NCBI GenBank assembly: GCA_011109175.1
Contig: RDEW01000063.1
Coordinates: forward strand, 1 to 64,000
Direction: 5' to 3'
DNA: 64,000 nt
From: Dicyema japonicum
Taxonomy: Eukaryota > Dicyemida > Rhombozoa > Dicyemidae
Of the stretch, positions 1 through 11,175 are shown piece after piece. Under the pieces are notes generated by a model that was not told the origin of the DNA, did not search any database, and was given only the letters and a program-made list of their open reading frames with translations. Each line of letters starts with the position of its first letter. The first letter of the stretch is position 1. A program made the position numbers and the translations under genes.

Positions 1-469
1 CTGAAACGTTTTCTCCTGTGAATGCACAAGAATAGTCACGAGGGATCCACGTGAGACTGGATGGCTTTAAAAGCGTATCTCTATAGCAATTGTCAAGGAA
101 ACACCATGGTTCAAGCTTAATTAAGCGCTTTTAACAGTTGAATATTAAAAAATTATTAAATTTAAAAATCAAAAATAAATTTATTTGAATATTTTAAAAT
201 TAAAATCTTTGGCGGAGAGCATGGAATATTCCGCAAAAAAACAATTCTATTATTTGCTTATCAAAATTAAATTAATTTGTGTAGTGAGTCATATGTAATA
301 AACCCTTTTTTAGCTAGAAATAAAATAGAATAAACTTAAAAAATACATGCAACTCTAACGATTTCAGATCAAATAAAGTACTAAAAGCAAGTTTAATGGC
401 GATTTTTAAATCACTGAACGAACTTTAAGGCTATAACTAAGAGGAACATATTTACGAGAGCTATAATTT
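1..469. other. AT-rich intergenic stretch, no gene seen
   Basis: No ORF of note and no recognisable repeat or RNA gene. The sequence is mostly A/T runs up to the start of the LINE remnant. Confidence 0.5.
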
Positions 470-1230
470 GCTTTCTAGCAACTTCGTATTAGATCCAATA
501 AATAGTCCGTCTTTATCCACCAAACTACCTGAAAGGTTATCGGTCGATAATCTGCAGCAGACTGGGGGTTGTCCAGCTTTGGGATCAAATAAGTTGTCCC
601 TGTGCATGCCCAATCAGGAATCGTTTCCGGGTTAGTGATGCTTTCTGTAATACACGACACATAGACTCGTGTAATGAAGTGCATCTTTTGATAAAGAAAT
701 TATAAACTTTATCGACCCCGGTCGTTTTCCAATCAGGGAGATGTCTCACTAGCGCCTCAAATTTCTTGCGAAAATCGAAAATTCCGCAAGATTCCGCCAA
801 GAAAGGAGCGGCGCTGTACGGGACATTTTACGCATTTCCTCTGCGTGGTTTAGCCTCCCACATACTACCCCATGAAGAATCTTGCGGGTAAATCTACGGT
901 CCTCAAGCGGGACATCTGCCGCTGCAGCGAGATTCCGCGCAAAGACCTCATAAACATGCTTGAGCTGCAACGTATCACAACTCTGGTGCTCGTGCTCTCT
1001 TTGACAGTTGTGGTCACCTGGTCCCCGCCCCTTTAGACCAGTACCCTCTTTGCCTACAGCTATCTTCTTGAGTTCACTCACAGATATAGCAGTACTGAAT
1101 CTGCCACTGCAGAGCTCCGCCAAGTATGGCCATCCATTCCAGGGCATTCGAGATAGCCTGCTACGTACCTGCAGGACTACCTGCCTCGCCCATTCTTTTG
1201 GGTGCCACAACGCTCTCGGATATGGAAAGA
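470..1230 (-). pseudogene. LINE family D (R2/NeSL-like) reverse transcriptase fragment
   Basis: Broken minus-strand frames carry the segment before and into the reverse transcriptase. Visible pieces are a block with VPLEDRRFTRKI, then KTTGVDKVYNFFIKRC, then IPDWACTGTTYLIPK followed by DYRPIT, the usual order in R2/NeSL-type LINE proteins. At least two frameshifts separate the frames and the catalytic YADD region is absent, so this is a dead 3'-truncated remnant. Its last ~65 bp recur at 3651-3716. The related family D fragment at 42.7-43.2 kb shows the same YLI-K...LRPIT signature. Confidence 0.65.
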
Positions 1231-1544
1231 ATTACATCATACCATCAGGTAACGCAAGTGACCCTTCTCCTTTGTTCCTTTCAACATTTTTGCCAACTCG
1301 AGAGAGTTTTAACGCCACCGAATCGAACGCACGTTGCATAATTATGTTGCATAATTATCAAAATGGATGTGGTTGAAAAGTCAATTTCTTTCACGATATG
1401 AAGGAAATCCGCTTGATCAGGCATTCCTATTATCTGGATCCGTTTTGTGTAATAAGCAAAATAATGGCACGCCAAGGAAATCGAATTGAGTCCTAGAATC
1501 CACGATATATAAGATGCGGAAATATCATTAAATAATATATATTA

Positions 1545-2549
1545 ATGTTATGCCGTTTTAATTTTATATTCACAATGATAGATTTAATGAAAAAACGTAT
1601 AGTAGCAGTCATTGCAGTACATATTTTTGAAGTTTTAGCTCAGGTGATTTCACTACTCATTATCCTGGTCTTCAAGATGTACTCTATAGATAATTTGATA
1701 AAGAAAAACACCGATATTGTGATAGTGGTAATCTCGGGTAACTTTAATTTATCTATTAGAACCTAAAAATCAAGCAAGAAGGCAGGTGATTAGAGACACG
1801 TGGGGTAATAAGAAAACAATGAAGGAATTTAATGCAACGTTAGTATTTTTCATGGGACGCTATAAAACTGGACGACCTTCTTATCTGGCTGAAGAATCAA
1901 AACTTCATGGAGATCTTATATTCGCAGACTTTTACGAATCTTACTTCAATTTGAGCATCAAAAGCATTGAGGCTCTCAAGTTGGTTTTTATTAATAAAAT
2001 AAGATGGGCTTTTATAACTTTCACGAATTTTAATTTTTTTGTTAAAGTCGATGACGACGTCCTCTTCAACATTGAAGAATTGACATTAAGGATTTCTCAG
2101 TTTGGAAACCGCATCAAACAAAATGGCCGTTTTTTGTTTGGGTTTTTGTTTAAGGATAGTAAGCCGATAAGGGACAATTCAAAATGGTAACTTCAAATTT
2201 AAATTCCAAGGGAAATTTCCTACGATGAGTATCCTTTAGATGATTATCCTCCATATTGTTCCGGCACGTGCTATGTTATGACAAGGGCAGCAGTAGATGC
2301 TATAGTTGAAGTTTGTAAAAATAAAAAATTAATACATTTGGAAGATGTCGCAATTACAGGTAAAAATTAAATAACTCTTAAGGAATTTGTGGAGAGGAAG
2401 TTCAAGTCATAAAATATAATGTCAAGGGATTTATTATCACTCAGAATTCTGAGAACATTTGCCTCACTAAAAACGCAGTCTCTCACCATCTTGATAAATC
2501 CCCTGATAAAATGAGAGAGTTTTACTATCAACAAAAAAACAATTGTTGA
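1545..2549 (+). CDS. beta-1,3-galactosyltransferase-like (GT31), 4 exons
   Basis: Type II Golgi glycosyltransferase that would transfer galactose or GlcNAc from a UDP-sugar in beta-1,3 linkage. Exons by protein continuity are 1545-1737, 1760-2186, 2211-2359 and 2383-2549, with GT-AG introns of 22, 24 and 23 nt; the joined CDS is 936 nt (311 residues). Residues about 20-44 form the signal anchor. RRQVIRDTWG opens the GT31 domain, KVDDDV (about 160-165) holds the metal-binding Asp triad, YPPYCSGTCYVMT is the conserved GT31 block, and EDVAITG precedes the C-terminal part. Length matches the family. A later ATG at 1575 is possible. Donor, acceptor and linkage specificity cannot be told from sequence. 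The minus-strand LINE remnant lies upstream; no promoter is evident. Confidence 0.85.
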
Positions 2550-3339
2550 AAACTAATAAATGAGATTTTCGTTTTTATCATTCATTCCTCAGTTATCTCT
2601 TTTCGAACAAAAATAATAAAATTTAATCACGTCTATCAAAATGGAAATAAATTTAATTTGAAAATAAACTTCCACAATTTTATAAATTAGTAATTATCTT
2701 TGGTTGAAAAATCAATTCCTGAATAAAAAATCTTTTGTGGTGTAGGGCATGTCTTTTTGAACAAACAATTTGAAACATATTCTACGGGCCTTCCTGCTGA
2801 CATGGAAACTGAAAACACGGACGAAGTAGGAATGGCTCGGGAACTATAATGTCAGGAGATTATTTTGGATGCTACCTTTAGCACAAAACGCAAGCTCTGA
2901 AATCCATGGCTGATGCTGTTGAGTAGAGTGGCCAGCGAGGTTGTCAGACTTTTTCGTCAGAGATTTAATCGTATTCCGAGGAATGGATAGTCCATTATAA
3001 CGGATACTTTCAATGAAAAGTTTGGAACCTCGAAGTCTATCTCCGATATCAAAAACTTTCAAGAGTGTCCTGTACAAAGAATTCTATCAAGAGTGATTCT
3101 TGTGGTTGTCCTTCTCACAGAATTATGAAATATCCAATTTAAGAAATTGTCTTTAGGAATTTAATCCAAATTGGGAGAGTTCAAATCTTCCTCGAACTAA
3201 TCGTCTTGCCACTAAGAAGATTCCTTACAAACTTTTGGATAAAAAGCTATTATTTGGAATGAATCTTGCAATTCTAGAAAATTTGAAATCCTATGAACTT
3301 GGATGAAATTTCAAAGAAACCGAAGACTCAATCAGTCCA
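2550..3339. other. Intergenic, no gene recognised
   Basis: AT-rich sequence after the GT31 stop. A short antisense ORF near 2844-3077 has no recognisable domain. Plus-strand frames here could be degraded upstream parts of the family D LINE whose C-terminus follows, but I see no motif to prove it. Confidence 0.35.
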
Positions 3340-3540
3340 ATCAATGTCACAACTGAGAATGTTGAGATCCGAGTCGATACGACGCTAATGACGGATCTAA
3401 AAGTACAGCATAATAAGCCGGACATATTTTTTTGATAAAAGGACAAGTGAGATTACTTTAGTAGAGGTTGGAATCATTTCTCAGGAGATGCTGAAGGTGG
3501 TTAAGTAGAAAAACATCATAAATAGGACTCCTCGCTGGAG
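3340..3540 (+). pseudogene. LINE family D C-terminal restriction-like endonuclease remnant
   Basis: Plus-strand translation gives TDLKVQHNKPDIFF, then after a frameshift in a run of seven T residues, DKRTSEITLVEVGI. The KPD...D...E pattern is like the PD-(D/E)XK endonuclease at the C-terminus of R2/NeSL-type LINEs. A stop follows shortly. This is a fragment only, called by motif similarity. Confidence 0.45.
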
Positions 3541-3650
3541 AGTTGTCTCAAATATACAATGCGAAAGTTAAAACTATTATGAATTTTGTCTAGGAGATGA
3601 AGGTTCGACCTATAATTTTATTATTGCAATAAGTGTAGATTAATTTGCTT

Positions 3651-3716
3651 TGCCTTCTAGCAACTTCGTATTAAATCCAATGAATAGTCCGTCTTTATCC
3701 ACCAAACTACCTGAAA
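3651..3716 (-). repeat. Short second copy of the LINE fragment end at 470-535
   Basis: About 65 bp nearly identical to 471-536, differing by a few bases, in the same orientation. It is a separate truncated copy of the family D element. Confidence 0.6.
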
Positions 3717-4420
3717 AGTAAAATTTTCATATTTGAAATAAACTTTACTCCAATTTTGAAAGTTCAAATCCTCCCTACCACAAAGTTGGGGAACTATGAT
3801 AACAAGTCTGTTTAGAGACAAACAAGGGAATTATTAGTTAGATAGTGTTTGTGGAATGTTCCTCCAAAAATGCTACTATTCATACGATCAACGCAAAAAT
3901 AACGAATGATATTACCAACAACAAACATTTGACAAATTACTATCATTTAAAAAAGATTTTCCAGTCTGACCTATTTTATTTCCTCAATTTTTCCCTTGGT
4001 AGAGTCGACATTCAACACTGAAACGAATACAAAAATTACTTCTGATATTAAGTCCAAACCGCTTTCTAGACGCCTCAGCAAATAAAACGTTAAAGGCCAA
4101 TTGGACAGCATAAGTAGTACTGTTCGGCTGATACCTTGTAACACTAAATTAATGGGACATGCTTACCGGTTAGATAACTTTTTCGTGATCATGGTTCTGT
4201 TATAGCCGATGCAAGCCACATATTTTATACCCGATCTTCCTTGGTTGTCTATCTTCATCAAATTAACCTTCATGTTGAGATTAAGGCCGATGACTATGAC
4301 CTCCTAAAACAGATTATATTCACTAAAACTGTCATCAATGTTCGAACTTTCATATAAGCTGCAAGTTTATACACAAAATAGGATACTGATAGTATACTGT
4401 CACGTGTCTGAAATGTTCGC
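3717..4420. other. Intergenic, no gene recognised
   Basis: Both strands contain only short frames without recognisable motifs. Downstream exons of the proteasome-like fragment (4424-4639, minus strand) would have to lie here, but I could not join any convincingly. Confidence 0.3.
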
Positions 4421-4423
4421 TAT

Positions 4424-4639
4424 TTATTGGTAAAACAGAAACTTTCTTATGTGTATTGATTTATGGAATAAATTGATAATTTCAGCTTCCATCCCGGCCA
4501 TTCCAACTGCTAGAGATTCGGTGATTTGAAACATTCTGCAGCAAGGATCACTCCAAAAAATATTACTGACTCCAACAGAATCAGAAGCAATCATTGCGCA
4601 ATCGGAATAAATAAATGCAATAATCGCGTTAGTACTCAT
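4424..4639 (-). pseudogene. Proteasome beta-subunit-like N-terminal exon (possible PSMB2/beta4 relative)
   Basis: The 71-codon frame reads like the start of a 20S proteasome beta subunit: a short first strand, then CAMIASDSVGVSNIF (compare the family's VASD-RVA-SNI), a MFQITESLAVGMAG segment matching the strand and turn before helix H1, and a helix EAEIINLFHKSI. The inactive beta4 subunit (PSMB2) is the closest in shape. A 23-nt GT-AG intron could start just after the IHIRK codons, but the continuation I tried does not resemble the family, so the gene may be truncated or have exons I cannot find. A single-exon remnant or a false match remains possible. Confidence 0.4.
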
Positions 4640-4696
4640 TCCTAAAAATTGTGTAATTTATCTTTTCATAATTTTATTTTTCTTAGTGGTTAACCA

Positions 4697-4701
<5 letters not shown>

Positions 4702-4732
<31 letters not shown>

Positions 4733-5045
4733 TTAAACAAATATCAGTTGAGGAAGCCTGCTGCGTGGATTGCGAACAGAGTTCCCTCGGAGTATGGCTA
4801 TTCCAATCTTTTGTCTTAGCCATAGCCCTTCTCGTTGATCCCTTTTCTTTTTGGCAAGCAATCCTCCGAGTTCTTGCAAGAATTCAGCCGTCATTGGACC
4901 AACGGCTCCCGATGATTCGGTCGCAACAGGAGTAAATCGGTAGCGATCCCCGAGGCAAGAATATTTCTTGATTTTTAGGTTTTCCGCGGTCGAAGCAGCT
5001 GCTCCAGGTGTCTGAAACAGATTTAAAAATGTTCGTGCTTGAAAA
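4702..5045 (-). mobile_element. LINE family B 3' end, copy with poly(A)
   Basis: The minus strand encodes the C-terminal module of family B: KIKKYSCLGDRYRFTPVATE, then SGAVGPMTAEFLQELGGLL. It ends in ...TTAATTGTT followed by an A run of more than 20 (T run at 4701-4727 on the plus strand). Near-identical copies lie at 5655-5995 and 56785-57285. It is 5'-truncated at about 5045. Confidence 0.8.
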
Positions 5046-5574
5046 CCAATATAAAAAAAATGTTTTATATTTTTATATTAAAAAAAATTAAAAATTAAAT
5101 ATGATATGTTGTTGTATACGAACGAGGTCTGATTATCTCTTTCGATTCTTGAACCACTTTACTAGAAAAGTAAAATTTTTGAGGTCACCTAGCTTTCCAA
5201 GCACCCTACTTTGCCTTGAAAATTGCCCCTTATCCAAGAGAAATCCAACTTTCCTTGAAATGAAAAATCTAATTTAGCTAACCTCATCTGTTTGACTGTA
5301 AGTTTCAGAATTCTTTGACAATCTATTATACGGAAAAAGTTGAAAACATTATATTTCTTATTTACTACGTACAGACGTGTCTTTAGCTCACTTCGACAAT
5401 TGTTCTCATTACAGACTGTGACCGATTAATTATCGATCTTTAGGAGAAACCAATGTAGAATATTGGCCACACTAAATATCTGCAAGATTTCTTTGAAGAT
5501 TTTGTATTTTTGAAGGCCTACAAATCAGGACTTAATAGTCACTTAACACGTGGATATGTTTATTAGAGAAATTA
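5046..5574. other. Intergenic, no gene seen
   Basis: AT-rich with no extended ORF and no recognisable element between the family B copy and the Tigger-like terminal repeat. Confidence 0.4.
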
Positions 5575-5654
5575 ATACAGTAGATTTCTTAAATTGACCC
5601 AAAATTGTCCCTAAACTATTTGTGGTCAATTTGGGAATTTGGCCAATTTGAGAA

Positions 5655-5995
5655 TTTTTTTTTATTAATATAAGTTTTTTTTAACAATTAAATAAATGTC
5701 AGTTCAGGAAGCCTGCTGCGTGGATTGCGAACGAGTTCCCTCGGAGTATGGCTATTCCAATCTTTTGTCTTAGCCATAACCCTTCTCGTTGATCCTTTTT
5801 TTCTGGCAAGCAATCCTCCGAGTTCTTGCAAGAATTCAGCCGTCATTGGACCAACGGCTCCCGATGATTCGGTCGCAACAGGAGTAAATCGGTAGAGATC
5901 CCCGAGGCAAGAATATTTCTTGATTTTTACGTTCTCCGCAGTCGAAGCAGAAGCTCCAGGTGTCTGAACCAATTTGAAAATATTCGTGCTTGATT
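5655..5995 (-). mobile_element. LINE family B 3' end
   Basis: The minus strand encodes TAENVKIKKYSCLGD, RFTPVATESSGAVGP and AEFLQELGGLLARKK, nearly identical to the copy at 4702-5045, followed by ...TTAATTGTT and an A-rich tail. It is 5'-truncated within a few bases of the same point as that copy and sits just inside the Tigger-like terminal repeat. Confidence 0.8.
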
Positions 5996-6609
5996 TGAGA
6001 ATTTGAAATAAAAATTATTTAAAAATTATTAAAGTAAAAAATTATTTTTTATCAAATCTGTTGTCAGTTATCATCGGTCTGTGTGGTCACGAAAAAAGTT
6101 GTTTCTTCCATTCAAGACTAGAAGCATCAAATACACGTAAATTAGAAAAAAAACCACCCCTCTTCAAATTTTAATGAAAGGTAATCGTCGTCGATACAGG
6201 AAAGCCATAGGCACTCTGGAGGAACATAAGAAAAACCTCTCGATCTTTTTGAGGTGTACCGGGATCACTTAATTAGTTGGTTTACTTTTTTTTTCTTAGT
6301 GTTCCCCTCTCCGGGTTATTAAATATTAAAAACAGTTATCATTTCCCCATATAATTTATGCATTCGAAAATCACGTCTTTTTTAAATCTTAAAGAAATCT
6401 TTTTGAGTTCTTGAAATCATTAAATGATAACTTTACAGAAATATTTTGTGCTTTAATTGATATTAGTGCATCATTTAACAAAGCAACTAATATAAAAAAT
6501 CAAAAATACCCTTAGGTTGTCTCAAATCCATCCATTCAACAAGCTTAGTATCAGGTTCATGAAACTTAACGATTTGCATATATTTGTTAAAGGAATGTAA
6601 TTTTAGATG

Positions 6610-6800
6610 TTTTTAACGTGGACTTCCGACTATCTTGAACGAAGACCTATCGGCAGTTGGTATGAGACTAACTTCGGAGGACGATCTAGACTACCTAAGA
6701 GAACTAGCGGCAACAGAGGATCATGGTCAAGGTTGACGAAGAAGATGATTAGGAATATGGCACAAGGGAAACTTAACTAATTTATGTTTTTCGGGAGTGC
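6610..6800 (+). pseudogene. LINE family A 3' terminal fragment
   Basis: The plus strand reads LNEDLSAVGMRLTSEDDLDY, the final domain of family A (compare VLDEDFKVINRGLVSKEDLD at 52.9 kb), then a family-type 3' tail containing short AATAAT repeats. Severely 5'-truncated. Confidence 0.6.
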
Positions 6801-7015
6801 TTTTATAATAATATGGACTATCGGCGGGAATTAAGAAAATAATTAACTATTTTTCTTAAAATTCGAATATTATATAAATCAGATATTGTGAGCGATTGTT
6901 TGGCAAGATTTAGTAATATTCTCGTCTTTATATCTCAAAATTTCGAGTTTTACGCATTGTAAAATTGCAACAAAAAGCTTTCAAACACATGTTATAATTT
7001 TTAGTTTGAAATTTT

Positions 7016-7495
7016 GATTTTTTAATGAAAAAGGGAGTTAGGTAATCCCAGTTCCGCAATCAAACGAGTGCTTAACATGTGGAACAAAAGGAGCCATCAA
7101 CTTTCCCCACCACTTGAGGGTTCCCGTAACCTGTGTTAATCGCTTATTTCGATTAAGTTATTATTATTACCTCGAGGATCACTGGGTATAAAAGAAAGAA
7201 GTAAATGTTCTCAACTAACTAAGTGATCCCAGACCAACAATAAAGAATACGAGTCCGGCGTTGTCTAAAATCATGTAAAGCCCTTATTATTGGACATGGC
7301 ATCGGCTAAAACTTTAAACATGTTTGCAGATATTTCGATAGTATATGAAACAGGGGGCAGCTCGGTGACAGATCGCCTTTAAGAATTTTCGTTGTAATTC
7401 AATTAGAAGATTTTCAATATGTTGGATCTTGTGCTCTGGTCCAATCGATTTGAGGAGACTAATTAATAATAATAACAACACCAGAGACCACGATC
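7016..7495. other. Intergenic, no gene seen
   Basis: No ORF with recognisable content. An imperfect inverted pair GATCACTGGG / TGATCCCAG lies at about 7167-7235 and resembles ends seen near 6250 and 25345, but no element could be delimited. Confidence 0.35.
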
Positions 7496-7499
7496 ACAC

Positions 7500-7810
7500 A
7501 AACTAACTAATCACGTGATTCCAGCACGCTCTAACAAGGACCTCACCTTGGCCCGATGCTCCTCCCTCGTCCCCGCACAAGCACTTATCGGTCGAGTGAC
7601 TGGATCTTCGCAGTCACGACGGCGCGATCCGTGGTTCATTCTTATCAAGGCTTCAAGAGGCATTGGTGGCTGGAGATCCGTGACTTTGGAGGCTCTTCTC
7701 CGGCTACCTCGATCTTCAAGACAGAAGGAATCCTTGGGAAACCCCGTTAGGGAGAAGCCGTGAAGTAGACCTTGACTGGCCAATGCAGACGCGTCCCCTC
7801 CGACCACTAA
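7500..7810 (-). pseudogene. Unclassified LINE 3' end (C-terminus GTREEHRAK...)
   Basis: A 98-codon minus-strand frame ends GTREEHRAKVRSLLERAGIT. The fragment at 16985-17170 ends GTKEEQRAKMRSLL on the same strand, and both continue into a similar AT-rich tail. Shared C-terminus plus shared tail indicates a repeated, 5'-truncated retroelement whose upstream part I cannot identify. Confidence 0.5.
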
Positions 7811-7819
7811 GGAAGTTAG

Positions 7820-9740
7820 CTAGCTAGAGTTTGAGCTTTCCAGGTATCTTTGTTTGATAAATTTTCCAAATAAGAATCCGCCTTGACACAGAGTCGAAAG
7901 CTTTGTGGACGTCTATAGAGCAAAGTACAGTCTTTATGTGTCCCGGTCTGTGAGAGAAACCATATCGTATAAAGTTAGTCAATGCAGATAAGTGGGTCAA
8001 AGTAGACCTCTCCTTTTTAAAACCATGTTGAAATGACAAATCCGGGAGGAAATATTTGATTTTCGCAAGAAGCAGCCTTTCCAGAATTTTCGACACCGAA
8101 CACAATAATGCGACCGGTCTGTATGAAGCTGGGTCCTTCTTCAATTTACCGGGTTTCAAAATTGGACGTAGGTGGGCCAGCTTCTATAATGCTGGAATAC
8201 AATTTTTGTTAATGGAGTGACTGAATATCTTTGTTAATTCAACGATTCCATACTCTCCCAGATTCTTTAAAAGATCATTGGGATTTTATCAGGTCCGTTA
8301 GAATATGTTGTTTTAATTGCTTTCAATGTATATCTCACGTCGTTTTTAGTGAAGTGAATCGTTTTCGGTTTTTTTCGGTTCACTGAGATATTTCGGGGGT
8401 ACATTTGACTTTTTATGATTTTTATGGAATATTTTCACATAGTATTTTATTAGGTTGTTTAAGTCCTTTTGGCTATGGTCCACATCGGACGATCTTTCAT
8501 CCCCTCTCGAGGCGTCTCGGATGGTCTTCCAAATTACAGTAGTGGGTCTATTTCTATTCAACGAGGAAAACACATGCTTCCATCTTGATATTTGTGCTCT
8601 TGCCTCCCTGTTTTATAATTCATTGTTCAAAGCCTTGAGTCTAGATTTATCGTCAGAAGTTAATCGGCCAGACTATTTGAGTTTGTTTTTTCCTTGGTTA
8701 ATGTCGACCTGCCATATCCCCTGGTGTATTTAGGTGGTGTTTAGGTACAGATAGTGATCTCGCGTCCAAGATAATGCTTTACATAAGCGACTACTTTGTC
8801 CATGGAAGTAATACCATCCAGGTGCTGCAGTAGATTGTCAGTGAGTGTACGGTAAAGTCTCCAATCTGCGCGTTGTAGTTAAATTATTTTAGGGATCTCA
8901 TCCTAGTTGACGTTTCTCTCTTGATCTCCAAAAGGATGGAATTATGGTCGCTTCTTGAGTTGTAAGTGACTGACCAAATCAATATTGCCGCCAGGTCGGG
9001 AAAACAAAACGTGATGTCTGGAGAAGTTAGTTTGTCTGACTCCTTACAAGGGGTTCTCGTATGTTTTGACGGGTCACTCATGACCGTGAAAGGCACTGTC
9101 TGCGAAAGTAGTACTTTTCCTCTTGATTCGGACGGTTGACTCGCCAGCCACATAGGGTGTATTGCGTTGACATCCCCGCCAATGATCACGTCGTTCAAAG
9201 AAGCCAAGGTAGATAAATTGGGCATATTGTAGTGCTTTGGGCAAGAACCAGGTGGGGATACATAGACGTTCAAAAGAATAATTTTTCCATTTGTTTCAAG
9301 TGAGACTGCATTGACTTCAGTAACATCGTCGTCTCCCAAGATATTCTCCACCACTGAAGTGATGTCCACACATTTAAGGTCTTTCCAATATAAAATGAGG
9401 AGGCCGCCACCCCGCTTCCTCTTTCGGTCAGTCCGTACTAACTCGTATCCAGGGTACATCGGGGTAAGACTGTTCGCAGGCAGTTTCGTCTCTTGTATTA
9501 AAGCCATGTCGATCTTCAGCTCAGCCAGGAGGGAGCACAGCTCCAACATCTTGCCTCTTACTCCATTGATATTTAGTTGAAGAACAGTGGTCCGTTTCGT
9601 GCGGTTGGCTAGGGGTTCTTTCCGGGTAGATGAGGATGATAGAGCATGCCGCCGGGGAGACAGTTTCCTCGGAGGTGGATGTCTAATGGTTCCTTTTAGA
9701 TGAGCATTAGGTGCTCTCTGGGCGTTACCAAATTTGACCT
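7820..9740 (-). mobile_element. LINE family C (Jockey/CR1-like), endonuclease plus start of RT
   Basis: Reading the minus strand, the frame begins about 9740 and carries TVLQLNINGVRGKMLELCSL, then ALIQETKL, GGDVNAIHPMW and SRSDHNSILLEI, the motifs of an APE-type endonuclease (Glu of QET, GDxN, SDH). The endonuclease part from 8884 to 9549 is an uninterrupted 221 codons. A degraded linker follows, then RT segments at 7824-8159 with PASYRPVALLCSVSKILERL and CSIDVHKAFDSV. The element stops before the YADD motif, so it is 3'-truncated or replaced at 7820. Related pieces lie at 30.36-31.45, 35.3-35.8 and 46.8-48.1 kb. Confidence 0.8.
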
Positions 9741-10120
9741 CGATTTTGGAGAAAAAACCTCATTTTGATTCTCAGAACACCATCAGATTTTTGAACACTT
9801 GGTAGGAGTGGCGTAGAAATTGAGAAGATCCTATCAGATAAAAACCTCAATGTGAAAAAAATTAATTAATTTTAGCTGCCATAAAAAAATAATAATAAAA
9901 AATTGCCTTAATTACTAATTTTTGGATTTCAAAATGTCAAAGTTAGTCGCTCGCTTATTAAAAAAATTGGTAATCATCATATTGCTGACCCTTAAATTTA
10001 ATGACACATGCCATTACGGTTAAACAAAAGTAAACTTTACAATACTTGACCCTTTTACCTTTTTCTTAATTTGTTAAAATTAAAGACAAAAATTAACAGT
10101 TAAAAATCACTGGCTCTCTC
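9741..10120. other. Intergenic, no gene seen
   Basis: AT-rich, with short frames only. Confidence 0.4.
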
Positions 10121-10124
10121 GTAA

Positions 10125-10245
10125 TCGAGAACGCATTTCCCCTTAAGATTTGCAAGAAATACGCTCAATTATCCAACTCTTTTATCATTTTCCTTTTCGA
10201 GATGAGCGATTTGATTCTGTTTAACAGGGTCAGTGATTTTTAAAG
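10125..10245 (-). pseudogene. LINE family B fragment
   Basis: The minus strand reads a degraded form of the IGSL-AKRK...REK..LIERISLQIVRGNA segment seen at 36.2-36.4 kb. A second copy of the same ~125 bp is at 46565-46695. Confidence 0.6.
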
Positions 10246-11175
10246 CGGCCTTGACTGACCATAATTACCAATGTAACCATAATGTCATGCGACATTTAAA
10301 CATTGCTCATAGATTACGCTTTAAGACTTTTAAGGCATCAAATCGGTAATTTGAAAACACAAAAAAGACTAGTTTGATACCTTTTCCACCCAATTCATCA
10401 AATACACGCAAAAATCAAAAGTTTTCTATCACTTCTATCATAAAATCAAAAGTTTTATAATGGAATGGTCCGAACATATGACTTTATTTTTGAAAAACGT
10501 GTGATGACGCTGACAGAGCTGCCACATGCTGAAGCCAGAGGCATTATCTCATCATAGAAATATTAGATCACAGATTTTTTCAATTATTTATCACAAATGC
10601 TACCTAACCTAAGGGAGCTATTGATTTTCACCACGTGGCAATATTACCAATATACCACATGCAATCATTTGTCTGTTAAGACTCTGAAGCAGAAGATGAC
10701 CTGAATAGGCACCTAGACTGATAATTTTAGAATTTTATGCTCATCGTGAACAAGCTCTGTTCATTTTGAGTATAATTTCCATCTCCAAGTGTAGGTTTCT
10801 CAAATCTTAATTTAGGTCGTCGGGATTCCAGTCAAATTGGTTTACCTTGTATTCTTATGTTCATAGTCTTTGATGCTATCCGAGTAGTCTTCTAGGACTG
10901 ATCTCCTCTAGGTTTGGTTGATTTCTAAGAATTTAGGTTTCCAGTTGTAATAGGTTTCATTTTTATTCGGAGATTGGTTCAATAAGAAAGTACTTAATTT
11001 CACTAACAATAGCTGATAGGCCGATGAAAAACTTGGATAAGCCTTTCTTGATGAAAACGAGAGATTTTCAAGTTCACTAACTTTTTAATAACAGCCAGAG
11101 AGAAGTAATGTTATTAGTAACCGAAATCAACAACAAAGATTAGAAGTGGATGATTAAAGACCCAATCTGAAATTA
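10246..11175. other. Intergenic, no gene seen
   Basis: No coding motif or repeat was recognised. It forms the 3' flank of the micro-exon gene. Confidence 0.4.

Larger units (their letters stand above)
5577..7015 (-). mobile_element. Degenerate Tigger/pogo-like DNA transposon (minus orientation)
   Basis: The segment 5577-5655 starts TACAGTA and is close to the reverse complement of 58236-58312, the right end of the Tigger-like element at 57.3-58.3 kb, as expected of a Tigger terminal repeat beside a TA target. At 6885-7015 the minus strand matches 57300-57420, the start of the transposase reading frame. So the two ends of one minus-oriented copy are visible. Its middle has been replaced by a LINE family B copy (about 5655-5995), a family A 3' fragment (6610-6800) and unassigned sequence. 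No DDE domain is left. Confidence 0.55.

Noticed and set aside
2844-3077. Minus-strand 77-codon ORF
   Set aside because: No motif, no intron pattern, and it lies in probable LINE debris.
7511-7807. 98-codon minus-strand frame as a host gene
   Set aside because: Its C-terminus and tail recur at 17.0-17.2 kb, so it is a retroelement end, and the upstream part has no recognisable domain.
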